Source: Geosiphon pyriformis
Taxonomy: Eukaryota; Glomeromycota; Glomeromycetes; Archaeosporales; Geosiphonaceae
DNA: 64,000 nucleotides
Direction: 5' to 3'
Assembly: GCA_016748015.1 (NCBI GenBank)
Contig: JAAOMT010000648.1
Location: 234,659-298,658, forward strand
Within the stretch, counting starts at the first letter, position 1. Each line of letters starts with the position of its first letter. The translations under genes and the position numbers were made by a program. Below the pieces are notes generated by a model. It was given only the letters and a program-made list of their open reading frames with translations. It was not told the origin of the DNA and ran no database searches. Positions 14,066-26,719 of the stretch are shown here, piece by piece.

Positions 14066-15225
14066 ATGAAGTTATTGACACAAACATCAATTCTCAGATA
14101 TTTGGCTGATGTTGCTTTTTACGCTCATCAAACTTATTGTTTACAAAAAGATGGTGGTTTTATAGATTTGGGCATTTATGGTAAAGTTAGAATTAATCTA
14201 ATGCTATTATTTCATAAAAATTTGAATTTTTCTTTTAATTTTCATCTCTTTCCTGATTTTAAAGTTTGGGTCTCCACTACCTCTGAACCATTATCATTTA
14301 AAGATGGACCTGCAAAAGCAATTATTGTTCAATTAAGAGGCATCGATTTAACTTATGATTTAATGGAAGGAATTTCTAAGGATTTATCAATGATTAAATA
14401 TTCTTTCAAAAAAAATATTATGGTAGCCAAAGCATTTTATATTGAACCGTATAGAGAAAATGCCAAAAACAAAATTTTGTTTATGCTTTCTACATATTTA
14501 AAAAATAATATTTATAAACAACATAAATTCGTCTTTACAGGACATGGTTCGGGTGGAGGTAAGGTACTATTAATGATTCTTTTTGGCCTTTTTTTTTTTA
14601 ATAGAATCTGTGAAAAATGCTGAACATTCTCACCCCAAATTCAATGATGGAATATCCCCAGCCCTAGCTGTGTACGCTGCCTTAGATTTTCGAAACTTTC
14701 TAATTGAAAATAAGTCTAAAAGGGATGTTGAAGTTGTAACTTTTGGTGAACCTCGAATTGGAACAAAATCTTTTTCAATATTTGCTGACTCAATGCTAAG
14801 TATTGCACGAGTCACTTTTGCTGACGATTTTGTACCATTGTTTTTTGCGGAAAAGTTGACTCATCATAATACTGAATTGTGGATTCCTGGGGATGATCAT
14901 GAATGTAATTGTCCAGATTCTTTGGATGAACCTCGAAAGTTTCCATTAATTTATAATTGTGTCGTTGTAAGAGGGGATGAAAATTCGGTAAATGAAGATA
15001 TTATTTTTGAAAAAAGCTTTTTTTTTTTTGCTTCAGTCATTAAATAATTGATTATATTTTTTTTTGATTATAAATTCGATTTCAAAGATGTGTAATAAAC
15101 AATTTCACCAGGAAGATACAGCTTCAGTAAAAAAACCTCTTGAATCACGTGTTCATAACGGACCATACTTTGGCTACATTATGGGACAATGTAGTAAAAA
15201 AAGAACAAATTGGATAGAAATCTAA
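14066..15225 (+). CDS. class 3 lipase-fold protein L3, lacks N-terminal anchor; elbow GHGSGG
   Basis: Exons 14066-14180, 14265-14558, 14662-14987 and 15112-15225 give 282 residues, clearly shorter than the 362-489 of the other complete copies. The first in-frame ATG lies just before the entry motif VAFYAHQTYC, so no signal or anchor is encoded. Upstream the frame stays open only to a stop at about 13983, and no hydrophobic exon was found. The elbow is FTGHGSGG: the nucleophile position is Gly, with a Ser one residue later that would not sit at the elbow tip. TFGEPRIG, the Asp region TFADDFVPL and the His region RVHNGPYFG are kept. The tail exon starts ED and lacks the usual Cys-Asn. It may be an N-terminally truncated copy, a cytosolic form, or have an unrecognised first exon. 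Confidence 0.82.
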
Positions 15226-16217
15226 AGAAAACTCTGATAATAGGAAGTCAAGATTAATAAGTTTAGGAATTTTTTTCTTTAATTTTTAGAGATAAATTTT
15301 CCTAGTTTAAAAATATATAGGCAATAATAGATTATTCTCTGCATTTACTTATTCTATATCTAGGCTAAAAAGAGATTTTATTTAATTGCGATTAGTTTTT
15401 AAGATAAAATTATTTCTCAGGTTAATTTTCCAATATCAAAGCTTTTGATGTTTCTTATCGAGAAATTATTGAATTCAAGTTAAAAAGATATGCTCTTAAT
15501 GAGTTAAGAAAAAAATTCAGTTTTTGAGACAAGGTTTTAAGGAATTTTTTTGTGAAATGAATACATCTAGATACGGTAGAAATAATGAAATAGTTTATAT
15601 ATTTTGAAATTAAAAGATTTAAAATACAAACTTTAGAATTATCACAAATGGATCTTTTCGAAATTTTTAAAGAATCAAAATTTTGAATAGAATGAAATAT
15701 GAAGTGTGAGGATTTTTATGTTTCGAGATTTTTATTATTTTAGTATGACTTTTTTCCTAAAGAATTATCCTGATATGGAATGTTGAACTCATTCTGACGC
15801 ACCACTGAGACCTTAACCAGTAATTTGAGAAATTAGGTGTTTGATTCGTTTTCACGACCATCTGAAAAAAAATCAGAATCAACATATGACACACGATCTT
15901 TTGATAGATTCGGGAAGTTCAAACAAATAACCAAAAAAATCATTGAAAACTAAACAATAATAGACAGAAATCTATCAATGATCGATTCGTAGAATTTTGG
16001 CCAAATTTAATAGTTTATTATCAAAAACACTGAAATGATTATGTAAGTAAGTGTCCAGAAAAAAACTTTTTTCAACAATGAACGATTCATAAAGTTTACC
16101 TTGAAAAAATGTCCTCGATTCTCAAAATAAAAATTTTAGAGAATGTAAACACAACCTTATATATATTTCCGAGACGTTGATGCTTCTTTTTATTTTTATT
16201 ACAATAATAACAACAAC

Positions 16218-16267
<50 letters not shown>

Positions 16268-16393
16268 TCGAACGTATTTTATAGGCCTATAAAACCATTG
16301 GGTGATTATGAAAGTTTACTTGGAGAGTTTCTGATTTTGAGTTACATGATTTTCATTCATGAAATTTTGTCGACTTTTATCACATTATAAACA
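15226..16393. other. intergenic with trinucleotide repeat
   Basis: No gene seen between L3 and the FetB-like gene. It contains the TAA microsatellite listed separately, just upstream of the FetB-like gene. Confidence 0.5.
16202..16265. repeat. (TAA)n microsatellite
   Basis: An almost perfect run of AAT/TAA units preceded by AAC units, about 130 bases upstream of the start codon of the FetB-like gene. Confidence 0.95.
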
Positions 16394-18073
16394 ATGTCTC
16401 ATCAAGCGATAATACATAATTCAACAGTAACATTTCAAAACACTCGTTCCCAAGATGATGTTTCCCATATTCAGTGGTCTAATGTGGGGCTGGCCTCACT
16501 TTTCATCTTGGTGAATGGTATGATATGCTTGCTTTGCATTTCTAAATTTAAATTTGAACTTTTAGATTTAAATTGTCACAACCTGATTACTTTGATAAAT
16601 TTTAAAATTATGCTGACCAGGAGGAATTTCAATGTGGTTTGGCCTTGGTTTAGAAAAATCATTATTTATTAGTGCCGTGAGATGCATAATACAATTGACA
16701 GTAATGGTAAGGGATAGAATTTTTGGCTATTTTTTTTCTCTTTGATTCTAATGTTTTTGCTATTAATAGGGTTCCATTCTTGAGGATGTATTTAAAACAG
16801 AAAATCCCATATTAATAGTGGCTGTGACTCGTGAGTTTTTTAAAATTATTTTATTTGGGAGTTTCATTGGTTTTCTTGCAATCTTTAACCCTAATATTTG
16901 CCTCGTATGAAAAAAGTACTTTTAACCCTCTTTGGAGCAAATGAAATTGTCTTCAATAAAAGTAAACGAAGATTTTCGGGAATGGTACCTTTTTTGATAC
17001 TTAATAATTCCAAAGATAAATAATATCCAAGAAATTAAAACCAAAATTTTAAATTTACTAGTTTGTTATTGCATTCGTTTCACTAGCTTTTAGTGGTCTA
17101 ATAGTGGGAATTATTGGTAAGTTGTCAGTTCATGTTATTGATGGAGTCCATCCGGTCATAATTTAATATTTTCCTTTTCTATACAAGGAACACGTTATGC
17201 TATGGCACAAACACCATTCTGGACCCCGTACAAGTTTGTTCCAACAATGGGAATGTTACTTGGAAACTCGATGTCCGGAATTGCTGTTGGGATATCTTGC
17301 TGTTTATCACAACTCAGGTAATTCAATTTAACAATCTCTAAATCTTTATTTTTGTTTGACCAGAAAATTTAAACCAATTTTCATTTAAGCGAGCAAAGAG
17401 ACAAAATTGAAACTTATTTGGGATTTGGAGCGACAAGATGGGAAGCTGGGCGTCCCGTTGCAATAGAAGCTATAAGAATCGCCATGTTACCAACCATTAA
17501 TGATATGAGGTAAGGGATTCTCTACCTTGGGATTTCACCATGGAAAATAAACTCGTTGAGCTTTTTAATCTTTTTTAAAGTGTGATCGGATTGATTTCAA
17601 TCCCTGGAATGATGACCGGGCAAATAATTGCTGGGGCACCGATCATGGCGGCAGTCAAATATCAGCAAATCATCATGTTTATGATAACAGCCTCTGTAGC
17701 ATTAGGTGTCCTTTCTTCAGTTTGTGTGAGTATAAACAAATTATTGACTATTATTATAAACACAAATCGTTTAACTAATTTATTTTCATAATACAGCTTT
17801 GTATCTACACTTGTATTGATAGCTCTCATCGGCTGCGTACGGATCGAATCACCGATGCTGAGCCATGGATATTCGTAAAAATCAGGAAAATGATAAATGG
17901 TATGTGGGCAATTAAGATTTTTCATGAACATGTTTAAATATCTTTAAAAAATTATACAAATCCTTATAGAAACTTTCGCCTACGCAAGAGACACAACCTA
18001 TGGAGTCTACACGATGATTGGATCAAATTATTCAAATAGTAGTCAAGACTTGAACGAGAAAATTAGGGTCTAG
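16394..18073 (+). CDS. FetB/UPF0014-like membrane transporter subunit
   Basis: Ten exons (16394-16517, 16621-16706, 16770-16830, 16917-16984, 17062-17116, 17188-17317, 17390-17509, 17581-17725, 17797-17899, 17970-18073) join in frame to 331 residues. The protein matches the UPF0014 family, whose bacterial member FetB is the membrane part of an iron exporter and whose plant member ALS3 forms part of a metal-related ABC transporter. Diagnostic stretches: RCIIQLTVM after the first helices, MGMLLGNSMSGIAVG, a conserved cytosolic block containing ETYLGFGATRWEA, MLPTINDMS, and IGLISIPGMMTGQI followed by GGAPIM-like AGAPIM and KYQQIIMFM. Several hydrophobic segments are visible. No ATP-binding partner is encoded in the window. 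The gene is unrelated to the lipase cluster that encloses it. The substrate in this organism is unknown. Confidence 0.9.
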
Positions 18074-18464
18074 TTTGTATTTTTTAGAAAATTGAATTGA
18101 ACGTAAATAAAATTAGGCAAAATTTGGGTATGTCTACAAAAAATAAATTAGGCTAGCCACTCGTCACTTTCAGGTGAATCAAAGGCTAAAAATATTTAAC
18201 GTCCATCTCCTAATTCAAAAACGTGTAAATTTTACGGAAGATCCTTTAAAACCATGATAATAACAAAACTAAATGCCAAATAAAAATTAAAAGATAATTC
18301 TGGTGTTTTCTATCTTTCGAATAAAAGTTTTCCCATACCTATTTTGTTATTGTTTACGTCATTAACCAGTAGATAAGATGCTATTTAAAAATTTTCGGAA
18401 AGAGAAATTTTTTTGTTTCTATTTTTAAAAAACATTGATTAGAAAATCTCGTAACAAAAATCAA
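18074..18464. other. intergenic spacer, promoter of L4
   Basis: AT-rich spacer between FetB-like gene and L4 on the same strand. A TATTTAAA-like element lies near 18381, about 80 bases before the L4 start codon. Nothing else was recognised. Confidence 0.4.
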
Positions 18465-19990
18465 ATGAAGGAAAAGAAGAATCTTTGTCTTCAATTTCTG
18501 TTACCTCTTTTCATAAAATTTGTTGTACCTATTACAATTGTGATATTCACAATTGAGAACATTCAAAAAAATGGTCAATTTTCGATAAAACTTAAAAATA
18601 AAAAAGAATTTCAACAAAATTTCAATATACCTTATCCAAAAGAGATTGATTACAAGAATTTCACCGACAAATTTCTTAAAATTCATATAATAAAAAAGAA
18701 ATTAAAAAATGAGGCTCTATCTAAAATCTGGTCAGTTAATAATAAAGAGTCATTTCAAGATCCAAAGATTTTTCACAAATCAAGTTCAAAGATAAAAGGT
18801 CGAAGTTGGAGCTTTAGGTCAGAAGAAGAAGACCCTCAAGAGATAAAAATTTTGGATTATTCAGATATTGATTTTATTGAAATTATTTCTCGGTTTGCTC
18901 ATTGGTCAAATCAAGCTTATTGTAAAGCTGATGTGAACTTTTATCAGGTGGTCTCAATTCGTGGAGCACTAGGTACTCTGTTCATTATTCAAGTGTAGAA
19001 AATTTTTTGATTATCTCTTTATCAAATCTGTAAACTCTTTTTTACTTTTGTACTATTTCAAAAGCTAAGGTATTTTTTGAACCAGAATTCAGAGTAATAG
19101 TAGCATCTTTTCAAGGGCAAATTTTTTCTAGCCTGCAATGGACCAAGAGAAAATCTAATTTAGTTGCATACAAAAATGGTGGTCAACTTATCGATCGTGA
19201 TGCAAGAGTCGATGAAATATGGTTTCAAGATGTAGAAGCAATGAAAGATTCATTGATTTCTTTGATCAAACACTTGGTTTTATTAAATTTACAAAAGGAA
19301 GAGATATTTATTTGGCTTACTGGTCATGGAATTGGTGGTGGTAAGTGTTGATATTAAGCAGAGAAATCAAATTATTTTTTTAATATTTTTTCAAAAACTT
19401 TAACCAAAAAAACAGCATATGCAGTATTATCCGCTTTGGCACTTGTATTGGATGGAAAACTCTCTTTTGAATTAGATCGTGATCAATTTAATATTCACTT
19501 TTGGACGATAACCTTTGGGCAACCGCGAATAGGGAATTCGAAATTCAGTCAATTTGTTAATGATGAGCTTCAAGTTATTCGTGTCACTCATACAAATGAT
19601 TACGTCCCACATTATCCTCAATTTTCATTTCACCAACAAATTTTGAAACATCACCAAGAAGAACATTGGTTGGCCCCACCGCCTACATGTGATTGCGAAG
19701 AATTGGACAAGATTCCGCTTTATGCTGGGTTAGCCGTTTACGTATGTAAAGGAATAGAAGAAAACAAGGTATTTTTTTTTTTTTTTTTTTTTAAGAAAAA
19801 AACCTCTGTAGAATATGTTGAGAAAGAAATTCTCTAATTTAAACCGTCATTTCTGAAAATTCAATCGCACTAGAAATGTAATGCGGGACAAGTACAGACC
19901 GTTAGGAGCTCAATTTCTCATAACGGACCGTATTTCGGAGTAAAAATGCGGGATTGTCGCTCCTATGTCGACCGATTATATAGTTTATGA
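18465..19990 (+). CDS. class 3 lipase-fold protein L4, nucleophile Ser replaced by Gly
   Basis: Exons 18465-18972, 19065-19340, 19416-19768 and 19874-19990; 417 residues. Start is the first in-frame ATG. The hydrophobic anchor lies at about residues 9-30, followed by a Lys-rich, low-complexity linker of roughly 100 residues and the entry motif HWSNQAYC. Exon 2 carries RVIVASFQG and ends in LTGHGIGG (Gly for Ser). Exon 3 has TFGQPRIGNSKF, THTNDYVPHY (catalytic Asp) and a histidine-rich KHHQEEHW. The tail has CNAGQ, ISHNGPYFG (catalytic His) and MRDC. A poly-T run follows the third donor. Convergent with L5 across a 2.2 kb spacer. Confidence 0.92.
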
Positions 19991-22213
19991 TATATTCTTT
20001 GATGTAATGTGATTCAAAATCAACTTAAAAAAAATTGTTTTTATGCAATGATATCGATAGTAAAATTCATAATGATCAAAGATGGGTTACACAATCACTG
20101 ATTTTATTATCAAGATCCAAAATGTTTCTATTAAAATAAATAAATTTTTGTAAATGCACAGAATTTTAAAAATAAAATTAGAAATGGTGACTGATATCTT
20201 AATTCGAACTTAATTTTAAACAGAAATTGCTAACTATACATCCAAGAGTCATTATAAGTTTTACAAGATTCATTAAAACTTTGCAGATAGACTTTTGCAA
20301 TAAAGTTGAATACTAAAAATTCCCAAAAAGTATAAGAATCATTATACTGTTTACATTTTCAAAAAATTTGACCGATTAAACTGTAACAAAGAAATCTCGA
20401 CTTATTTAATGAACGTTTCCATATATTTTTATCTGAAAAGAGCACCATTTCAAAAAATTTCTTTTTCATAAAATAAAAATGAAACAATATTATTAATTTA
20501 GAAAATTCTATTTATGAACCAATGTGATTTGAAAATACATTATATAAAATTATATAAAGTATATAAATTATTTTATTTTAATTAATTATTTTAAATAAAT
20601 TATCAAAAAAAAAGTTTAAACAAGAAGCTTTATTCCAATGTGGTCACGAAAAATTTTAAATTCCTAGCAACTTTTATTACTCAAAAACCAATATTTACAA
20701 AAATATTTTATCAAAAATTTGTATTTCTACCTATACCAGAATTTTTAATTGACAAATTTTTTCTACAATTTTTTCAAACAATAAAAAAAAATGTAATTCA
20801 AGATTTCTCTTGCTTTCTTCTTTATTTGCCTTTTGTTTTTGTGACAGATAAAACCTGGTTTGATGACAAAAATGTTTTAACAAGTTTATTGACAATAAAT
20901 AAGTCAATTATTTAAATGTTCTAATAAGCAAATGTTGAAACAAAAAAACAAACGAAAAAGTAAACAATCATAAATAAGTCCCTATAATTAAAGCTATAAC
21001 ATGAAAAATTCCAGTAAGACGTCAAAATCAGGGTTTTTTTAATTTGATGTTTATGAAAGAAATAATGGAAAAAAATAATCTGTTGAAATATTGTTTATAT
21101 TTTTCATTCATTGGAAGTGAAAACTTGTACTCGAATGTATTTGAAAGGTTGTTTAATAAGGATAAGAGTGGCGAAAGGGGATTAGGAAAAGATATGAATG
21201 AAAAAACATGGTTGAAACCATAAAGATGGGCCCCATTCTGTTTTTATACATTTTTGAGCATGTCATTAATAGGGTCGTGGAAGAAATTGCAAGTATGTTT
21301 TATTCTTTGTAACACAGTCTTTATTCAAGTATTATTTATACCTTTCTGAATGGCTTTAAATCACATTAGTAAAATGAAAAAAGAAAGGTCAAAAAGGTAA
21401 ACGCAGAGAAAAAAATAAATTATTGATTTAATATTTTAAAACGAAAATATCATGTGAAATTCAATGTTAATCAACTTCTTAAATTTATGAATTGTAAAAT
21501 TGTTTGTATTTAGATTATTAAAATTTTTTTTAAGTAAAAAAGAACCATTGCTTTAAAAGTCTAATTAGCAATAAAAGATTTTCGAATTAAGGTTGTTAGA
21601 AAATTTTGGTATTCTAGAAATAACTTTAATGTATCATGTTTTACGTAAAATTTTATTTTATAATAGGTTAGTCTTTTTCTTTAAAGCCTAAAAATGACCC
21701 CAATAAAATTTTAGAAAATTATGGAAAACTAAGGGAAATAAATTATAACGAATACTACATGTATCATTTTTAAGAATTAATCCTAAATAAATTATTTTGG
21801 GTTGAGACTTAGAAGTATATGATTAGAATTCTTATCACATGCAAATGTATCATATAAACAAATCTTTCCTGAAAAAAGCTGCTTTAAATTATTCAAACTT
21901 CAGGTACTTGTCTACACTCTTTCGAGATTTTTATAAAATTCTCAATGAATAACTTTTCATTATATTTGTAAAGCTAAATTTTTTTGCCAATATATTTTGT
22001 TTTAAATTGTTGAATCTGTGGTCAATAGATAAAAATTGTTATACTATGTGTTATATTATTGAAAAAAAATGGAAAATTTGATAAATCTGTAACTTTTTAG
22101 CTTTCTAATAAACTATTTTACATGTAATTTTGGGTTTAATCATTGTGGAGTAATGATTAAATGATTTTTGTCCAGACTTTATTAACACACTGCATGCATC
22201 TTTTTTATCTTTT
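19991..22213. other. long spacer between convergent L4 and L5, with a possible lipase relic
   Basis: 2.2 kb of AT-rich DNA. A + strand open frame around 20640-20915 ends with a segment resembling lipase exon 2 and is listed separately. Otherwise only A/T tracts. Confidence 0.4.
20835..20915 (+). pseudogene. possible fragment of lipase exon 2
   Basis: The translation VTDKTWFDDKNVLTSLL resembles the segment of exon 2 that in intact copies reads VDKTWYDQVEFIMPRL (L5) or VDEIWFQDVEAM (L4). It is followed by a stop and no elbow motif. Flanking sequence is Phe/Lys-rich and not recognisable. If real it is a solitary relic of a lost copy; a chance match in AT-rich DNA is quite possible. Confidence 0.3.
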
Positions 22214-23607
22214 TCATTTGCAGTTCTTCATGAAAATGTCAAAATAAGGTCCAAAATGAGGTGAAGGGGTATGAAGATCTAATAAATTTTGTCCTAATAA
22301 ACCTTGTCCTTGATTGCATTCCTAAAAAAAAAAAAAATAGAAATTTGGCAAAATAGAAATTATTATTTACTTTTTACAGTGAATCTACAATTGGATTTTT
22401 TTTAATAAATTTCATACCAAATTTTCACCAAAAATAGATTTATCTTTATAATACCCTGGACATCTATATAGCTCAAAATAACCTTGATTTTCTGAAAAAA
22501 TTGCATATGGATTTCTGCAATCGCAATCTGGATGTGAAATCCAGAATTCAGTTTCATGATGTTCGTAAAATTTTTCTCGTGGTGGGAACCGTGGAACGTG
22601 ATCATTGGTATGTGTAATGCGATAAACGTTCAATACTTTGTTAATGTGGGCTGCCAGGACTGGATTACCAATTCTTGGTTGACCAAAAGTGACTACGACT
22701 ATCCTCACATATTTATATAATCTTGTGAGGAGAATGTGTTTTCTGAAGCTTAGCGCTGCCAACACAGCGTACGCTGGATCGGTAAATTTTTTAATTTTAA
22801 AATAATTTCGAGAATAAAATAAAAGTTTAAAAATTTTCTAGATTATCGTTAAAACTAATTTACCTCCACCAATTCCATGTCCCGTAAATGACATTCTCTT
22901 TAGACCATGTGGTCCAGGAGAAAATAAAGGAATTGAATCTTCCAGTAATCTAGGCATTATAAATTCAACTTGATCGTACCATGTTTTGTCTACGGATGCT
23001 CCTGAAACAAAAGGATACTTTATTAAGTAATTCTCTCTCAAACTCCATTGCTTCGGAGAAAGGGCTCTATTGGTCCCGAAATAGGCAACTACTTGGTAGG
23101 ATGTTTTATCGAGAAATATGTCGGCTAAATTTTGAACAAAATTTTTTAATTTTAGCCAAGTGATCATTATAAAAATAACAGATATTCTTTTTTTAAATAA
23201 ATAAACATACCAACAAAGTTGAGAAAAACTTTGCCGTAGTCGTTTGAATTGTGACAATATGCAAGATTTGCAAATTTTGCAAATTTCTTGAAAACACTTT
23301 TATAAATTGGATGGGAAATATTTTTCTTATGAGGATACAATGGATATAATTCGCCTATGCCAGTACCCAAATTACTTGATAAAGGCTGTACATTAGCAAA
23401 ACTTTGGAAATTTCTATTTTCACGCTTCCACATCAAAATTACATTTTTTTGATTAAATCCTCCTACCCATCCAAAATATTTATAAAGGGAAAATAGTCCA
23501 AGAATGAAAATCCATAAAAAGATTAATCTCTTTAATCGCCAGTCATGTTTGATAAGAGAATTAAAATTTTCAGGTTTCCTTTTGAATGTGAAACAAAAAA
23601 TTGACAT
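22214..23607 (-). CDS. class 3 lipase-fold protein L5, nucleophile Ser replaced by Gly
   Basis: Exons in transcription order: 23607-23211, 23124-22864, 22773-22418 and 22321-22214; 373 residues. The N terminus is basic and then has an anchor (FLWIFILGLFSLY, about residues 30-43). Entry motif FAKFANLAYC. Exon 2 contains DIFLDKTSYQVVAYFG and ends in FTGHGIGG, with Gly at the nucleophile position. Exon 3 shows VVTFGQPRIGN, ITHTNDHVPRFPP (Asp) and PDCDC. The tail has CNQGQ, PHFGPYFD (His) and a final NCK. Head-to-tail with L6 and L7 on the same strand, 850 bases downstream of the L6 end. Confidence 0.92.
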
Positions 23608-24464
23608 TATTAAAACGTGAAATACCCAGGGGTAATTAACAGATTATAAAGATTAAACTTTAAAAAAAATGTTCATTTTTCTTTGTTTTAATCATTTTTA
23701 TTAAGTGAATAAAAAGATAATTTTTTGTTTTTTTATTACAAATTATTTTCTCTTTGATGTTTAAATTATCAGTAATTAATTTTGGATTTAAATGAGATAT
23801 TTATTATCAGTTTTGGTTATTTGAGATGAGAGCTTCCATTTTAAAAAATTTTTGTCGATATGTTTAACCCTGCTTTCTGGTATTCTTACTCAAAATAGTT
23901 GTTTTAAAAATTAAGCTTAATCCCGATTAACTCTCATAAATAGAAAAATTTTTTGCGAAAAGCGAGACATGTGATATCCTATGTTTGTGTAAATGAAAAA
24001 CACCACCCAAGCTGATCGGCATCATCATCGATGTGCCCAACTCATTCGCTAAATTAAAATTTCATTACTACCCACCATATAAAATTTTCATTATTTAAAA
24101 GTTAATACTTGGCGCAAAGAAAAGATTGAGATTTCGAATCAAAATTTTTTATCTCTCTCTCTCTCTTTGATAATAGTACATCCTCAACTTGAAAATTGAA
24201 ATAAGCCGAGATTCAAAAAATGTGACTACAAAATTCCGGAATTTGCTGAAATTAACTCTTTGACTGTTCAAAGTTCAATAGGAAAAATAGAGCGAGAGCA
24301 AAAATTTGGTTTCTTTATATGAAAGAGAAGATTTTGATATTTAGCAAAAAATTGAAGCCATTCTTTAATTTTTGAACTATAAACTTGTGGAACATGTATT
24401 TACATACAGTGTTGTTTCTATTGAACACCAAACTAAAAATTTTTTTCTAATGCTTTAACGAATT
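23608..24464. other. intergenic spacer with CT-repeat
   Basis: Spacer between the L6 3' end and the L5 start on the minus strand. It holds a short CT repeat at 24151-24168 and no gene. Confidence 0.45.
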
Positions 24465-26034
24465 TCAACGATAATTCTTTCTGATGTTATTTAAATTTTG
24501 TGGGCCACATTCACTCATTAACACATTGAAATATGGACCATAATGAACTGAAATGTCTCCGCTGACTGTCCCTGCAATACAATCCTAGAAAAAAAAAACC
24601 AAATGACTATCTTAAGATAGCTGAATTGTCTAGTGAAATGTTTTGACAATACTCTCACTTACAGGATTTTCACCGACAGAAATTCCAAGCTCATGTTCCC
24701 AAACGCCTCGACATTCAAATAATTCTACATCTTTTTGTGATTTTGGAATATTCGTACAATCACAATCCTGTAAAGCAATCCAGTATTCAATTTCATGGTG
24801 CTTAAACTCATCACTATCTCCGGAATTTATTGGAAACAAAGGAACGGGATCATTTTTATATGTCACTCGATAGACTTGATTTTTCAATAGATTATTCACA
24901 TAATTTGCAAATTCTGCGTTTCCTATGCGTGGTTGTCCGAATGTCACAACTGCAATGTCAACGTATATTTTTCCAAATATTTGGGTAAATTTCAAATCTT
25001 TCATGTATTCTGCGAAGCTAATAGCCGCTAGAACAGCATATACTTATAATCGAAATAAAAAAATTCAGATTCATTAATTAATAGTTAAAATGAAAAATTA
25101 GACAAAATTTCACATACCACCACCAATTCCATGACCTGTAAAACGCATTTGAAGAATTCTCAATTTCTGAGATTTGAATAAGTCTTCAATTTTTGAAATC
25201 ATTCTTTCAATCATGGCTTCTACTTCGTCATACCAAATCATGTCCACAAGTAAATTTTGAATTCTCTTATACGATACCATTTTTCTTCTTTTCGGTCGGT
25301 TGGAAGGCTTCATTCCACGAAAGTAGGCAATCATCTCTGTTGTTCCTGGATCAAATACAATGTCAGCTAATTATGAAGGCAAAAATTCTCAGGTTTAGAT
25401 AAATTTTCGAGGTTGGTAGATAAATTTTGATTGGAAAAATTTATATAATTTTTTTTTTACCTATAATACCACTCTGAATTGCAATTTGACCTATTTCATT
25501 ATTATTAGAGCAGTATGGATAATTTGCAAATTTAGCCATCCTGCCCAAAAACCCCAAAATCTCTGATTCTTTTACTAGTACTTTTGGGGGAGCTGGCCTT
25601 GGGAACGCTCCTAATGTCTCAATTGGATTAATTGAAATAAAATCAGTACGTTTATTAATGGTCAACTCGGATTTTCCTCGGCGTGTCTCATCTCTGGTAA
25701 CTTTGAATATATTATTTTCATTAAACTCTACAGACTTTGAACGTCTTGTTAATATGCTATATTTGAGTCTATTTTTTGGAATTATAGGTTGTGAGATATT
25801 TTGTGAGATAGGTTGTGAGATATATTGTTCTAATGAAATATTTGTACGTAAAAAAATTTGCTCTCTTTTTTCAATATTAGCCGCAGTAAAATGGGAGATA
25901 CAATTTGTGAAAATAACTGAAACCCATAAAGATTTCATAAATCTTATTATCGAAAAGGAAAACAAAAAATAAAGATAAATATAATTAAGCGGTTTTATCA
26001 AAGGATAAATGATTTGCAAGTTTATCTTCGACAT
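24465..26034 (-). CDS. class 3 lipase-fold protein L6, nucleophile Ser replaced by Gly
   Basis: Exons in transcription order: 26034-25461, 25366-25118, 25042-24663 and 24584-24465; 440 residues. Two close hydrophobic stretches near the N terminus (about 14-50) form the signal or anchor. The linker holds a small imperfect repeat (ISQPISQNISQPI) and a proline-rich end (FPRPAPPK) before FLGRMAKFANYPYC. Elbow FTGHGIGG (Gly for Ser); VVTFGQPRIGN; TYKNDPVPLFP (Asp); LQDCDC; VWEHELGISVGENP; tail CIAGTV and VHYGPYFN (His). With L7 and L9 it shares the proline-rich linker end and the WEH(D/E)xG..VxEN ending of exon 3, marking a subgroup. Confidence 0.92.
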
Positions 26035-26719
26035 TGTAAGCGATTAATGCAAAAGAAACTAATATTAGAATATCTCCTGGCATAAACAAATGTAATAATT
26101 CTCTTTCAATTTATCAATTTTTCAAAGAGTTTCAAATATAAATAGCTGTGATTGATGATTGGGTGAAGATTTTCCGTTTCAAGTATTTTCTCCGAAAAAA
26201 AGTTTTCTTATCATTATTTAATCAAAAAGCAGATGAAAAAAACTTTCCTTATTTCAATAATTTTGTTGCGGGAAAAATTTAATTTTTGAACGAATGATAT
26301 TCATTACTCTTTGACATTAAATTTTTTTTTTCAATAAATTCTAAAATCTTGTTCTACAATTATCTTGAACAAAATTTTCCCAATATATTAATGTAACATC
26401 TAAACCTTTTTTTTATTATGCTGTTCGAGTAAATTTTGTTGAAAATTTTGCTTGTTAAGTTGTAACTAAACGAATAGTTTTTCCTCGGAGACTAATATCG
26501 GAACAAAAAGAGCTTGTGTTTAAATTGAAATAAACTAAATACATGTACTAAATTATATCAAGAAAACAAGTTTTGGCAAGTTTAAACATGAAAGATGAAA
26601 AGATTCTCATTTCAATTTATATCATTATCAAAAAGGTTTTTCCATATCTTCAAACTCGTTTTGTAAACAATTCGTTGCAACTTAATAAATAATTTTCACT
26701 TAGTATCTTTAAATTTGGT
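26035..26719. other. intergenic, L6 promoter region
   Basis: Between the L7 3' end and the L6 start, minus strand. A TATTTATA-like element (minus strand) lies near 26135-26145, about 100 bases upstream of the L6 ATG. No gene seen. Confidence 0.4.

Noticed and set aside
14541-14560. Shifted Ser in L3 (GHGSGG) as a working nucleophile
   Set aside because: The elbow geometry of the fold places only the third residue of GHSxGG at the tip; one residue later the side chain should point elsewhere. Kept as a low-interest observation only.
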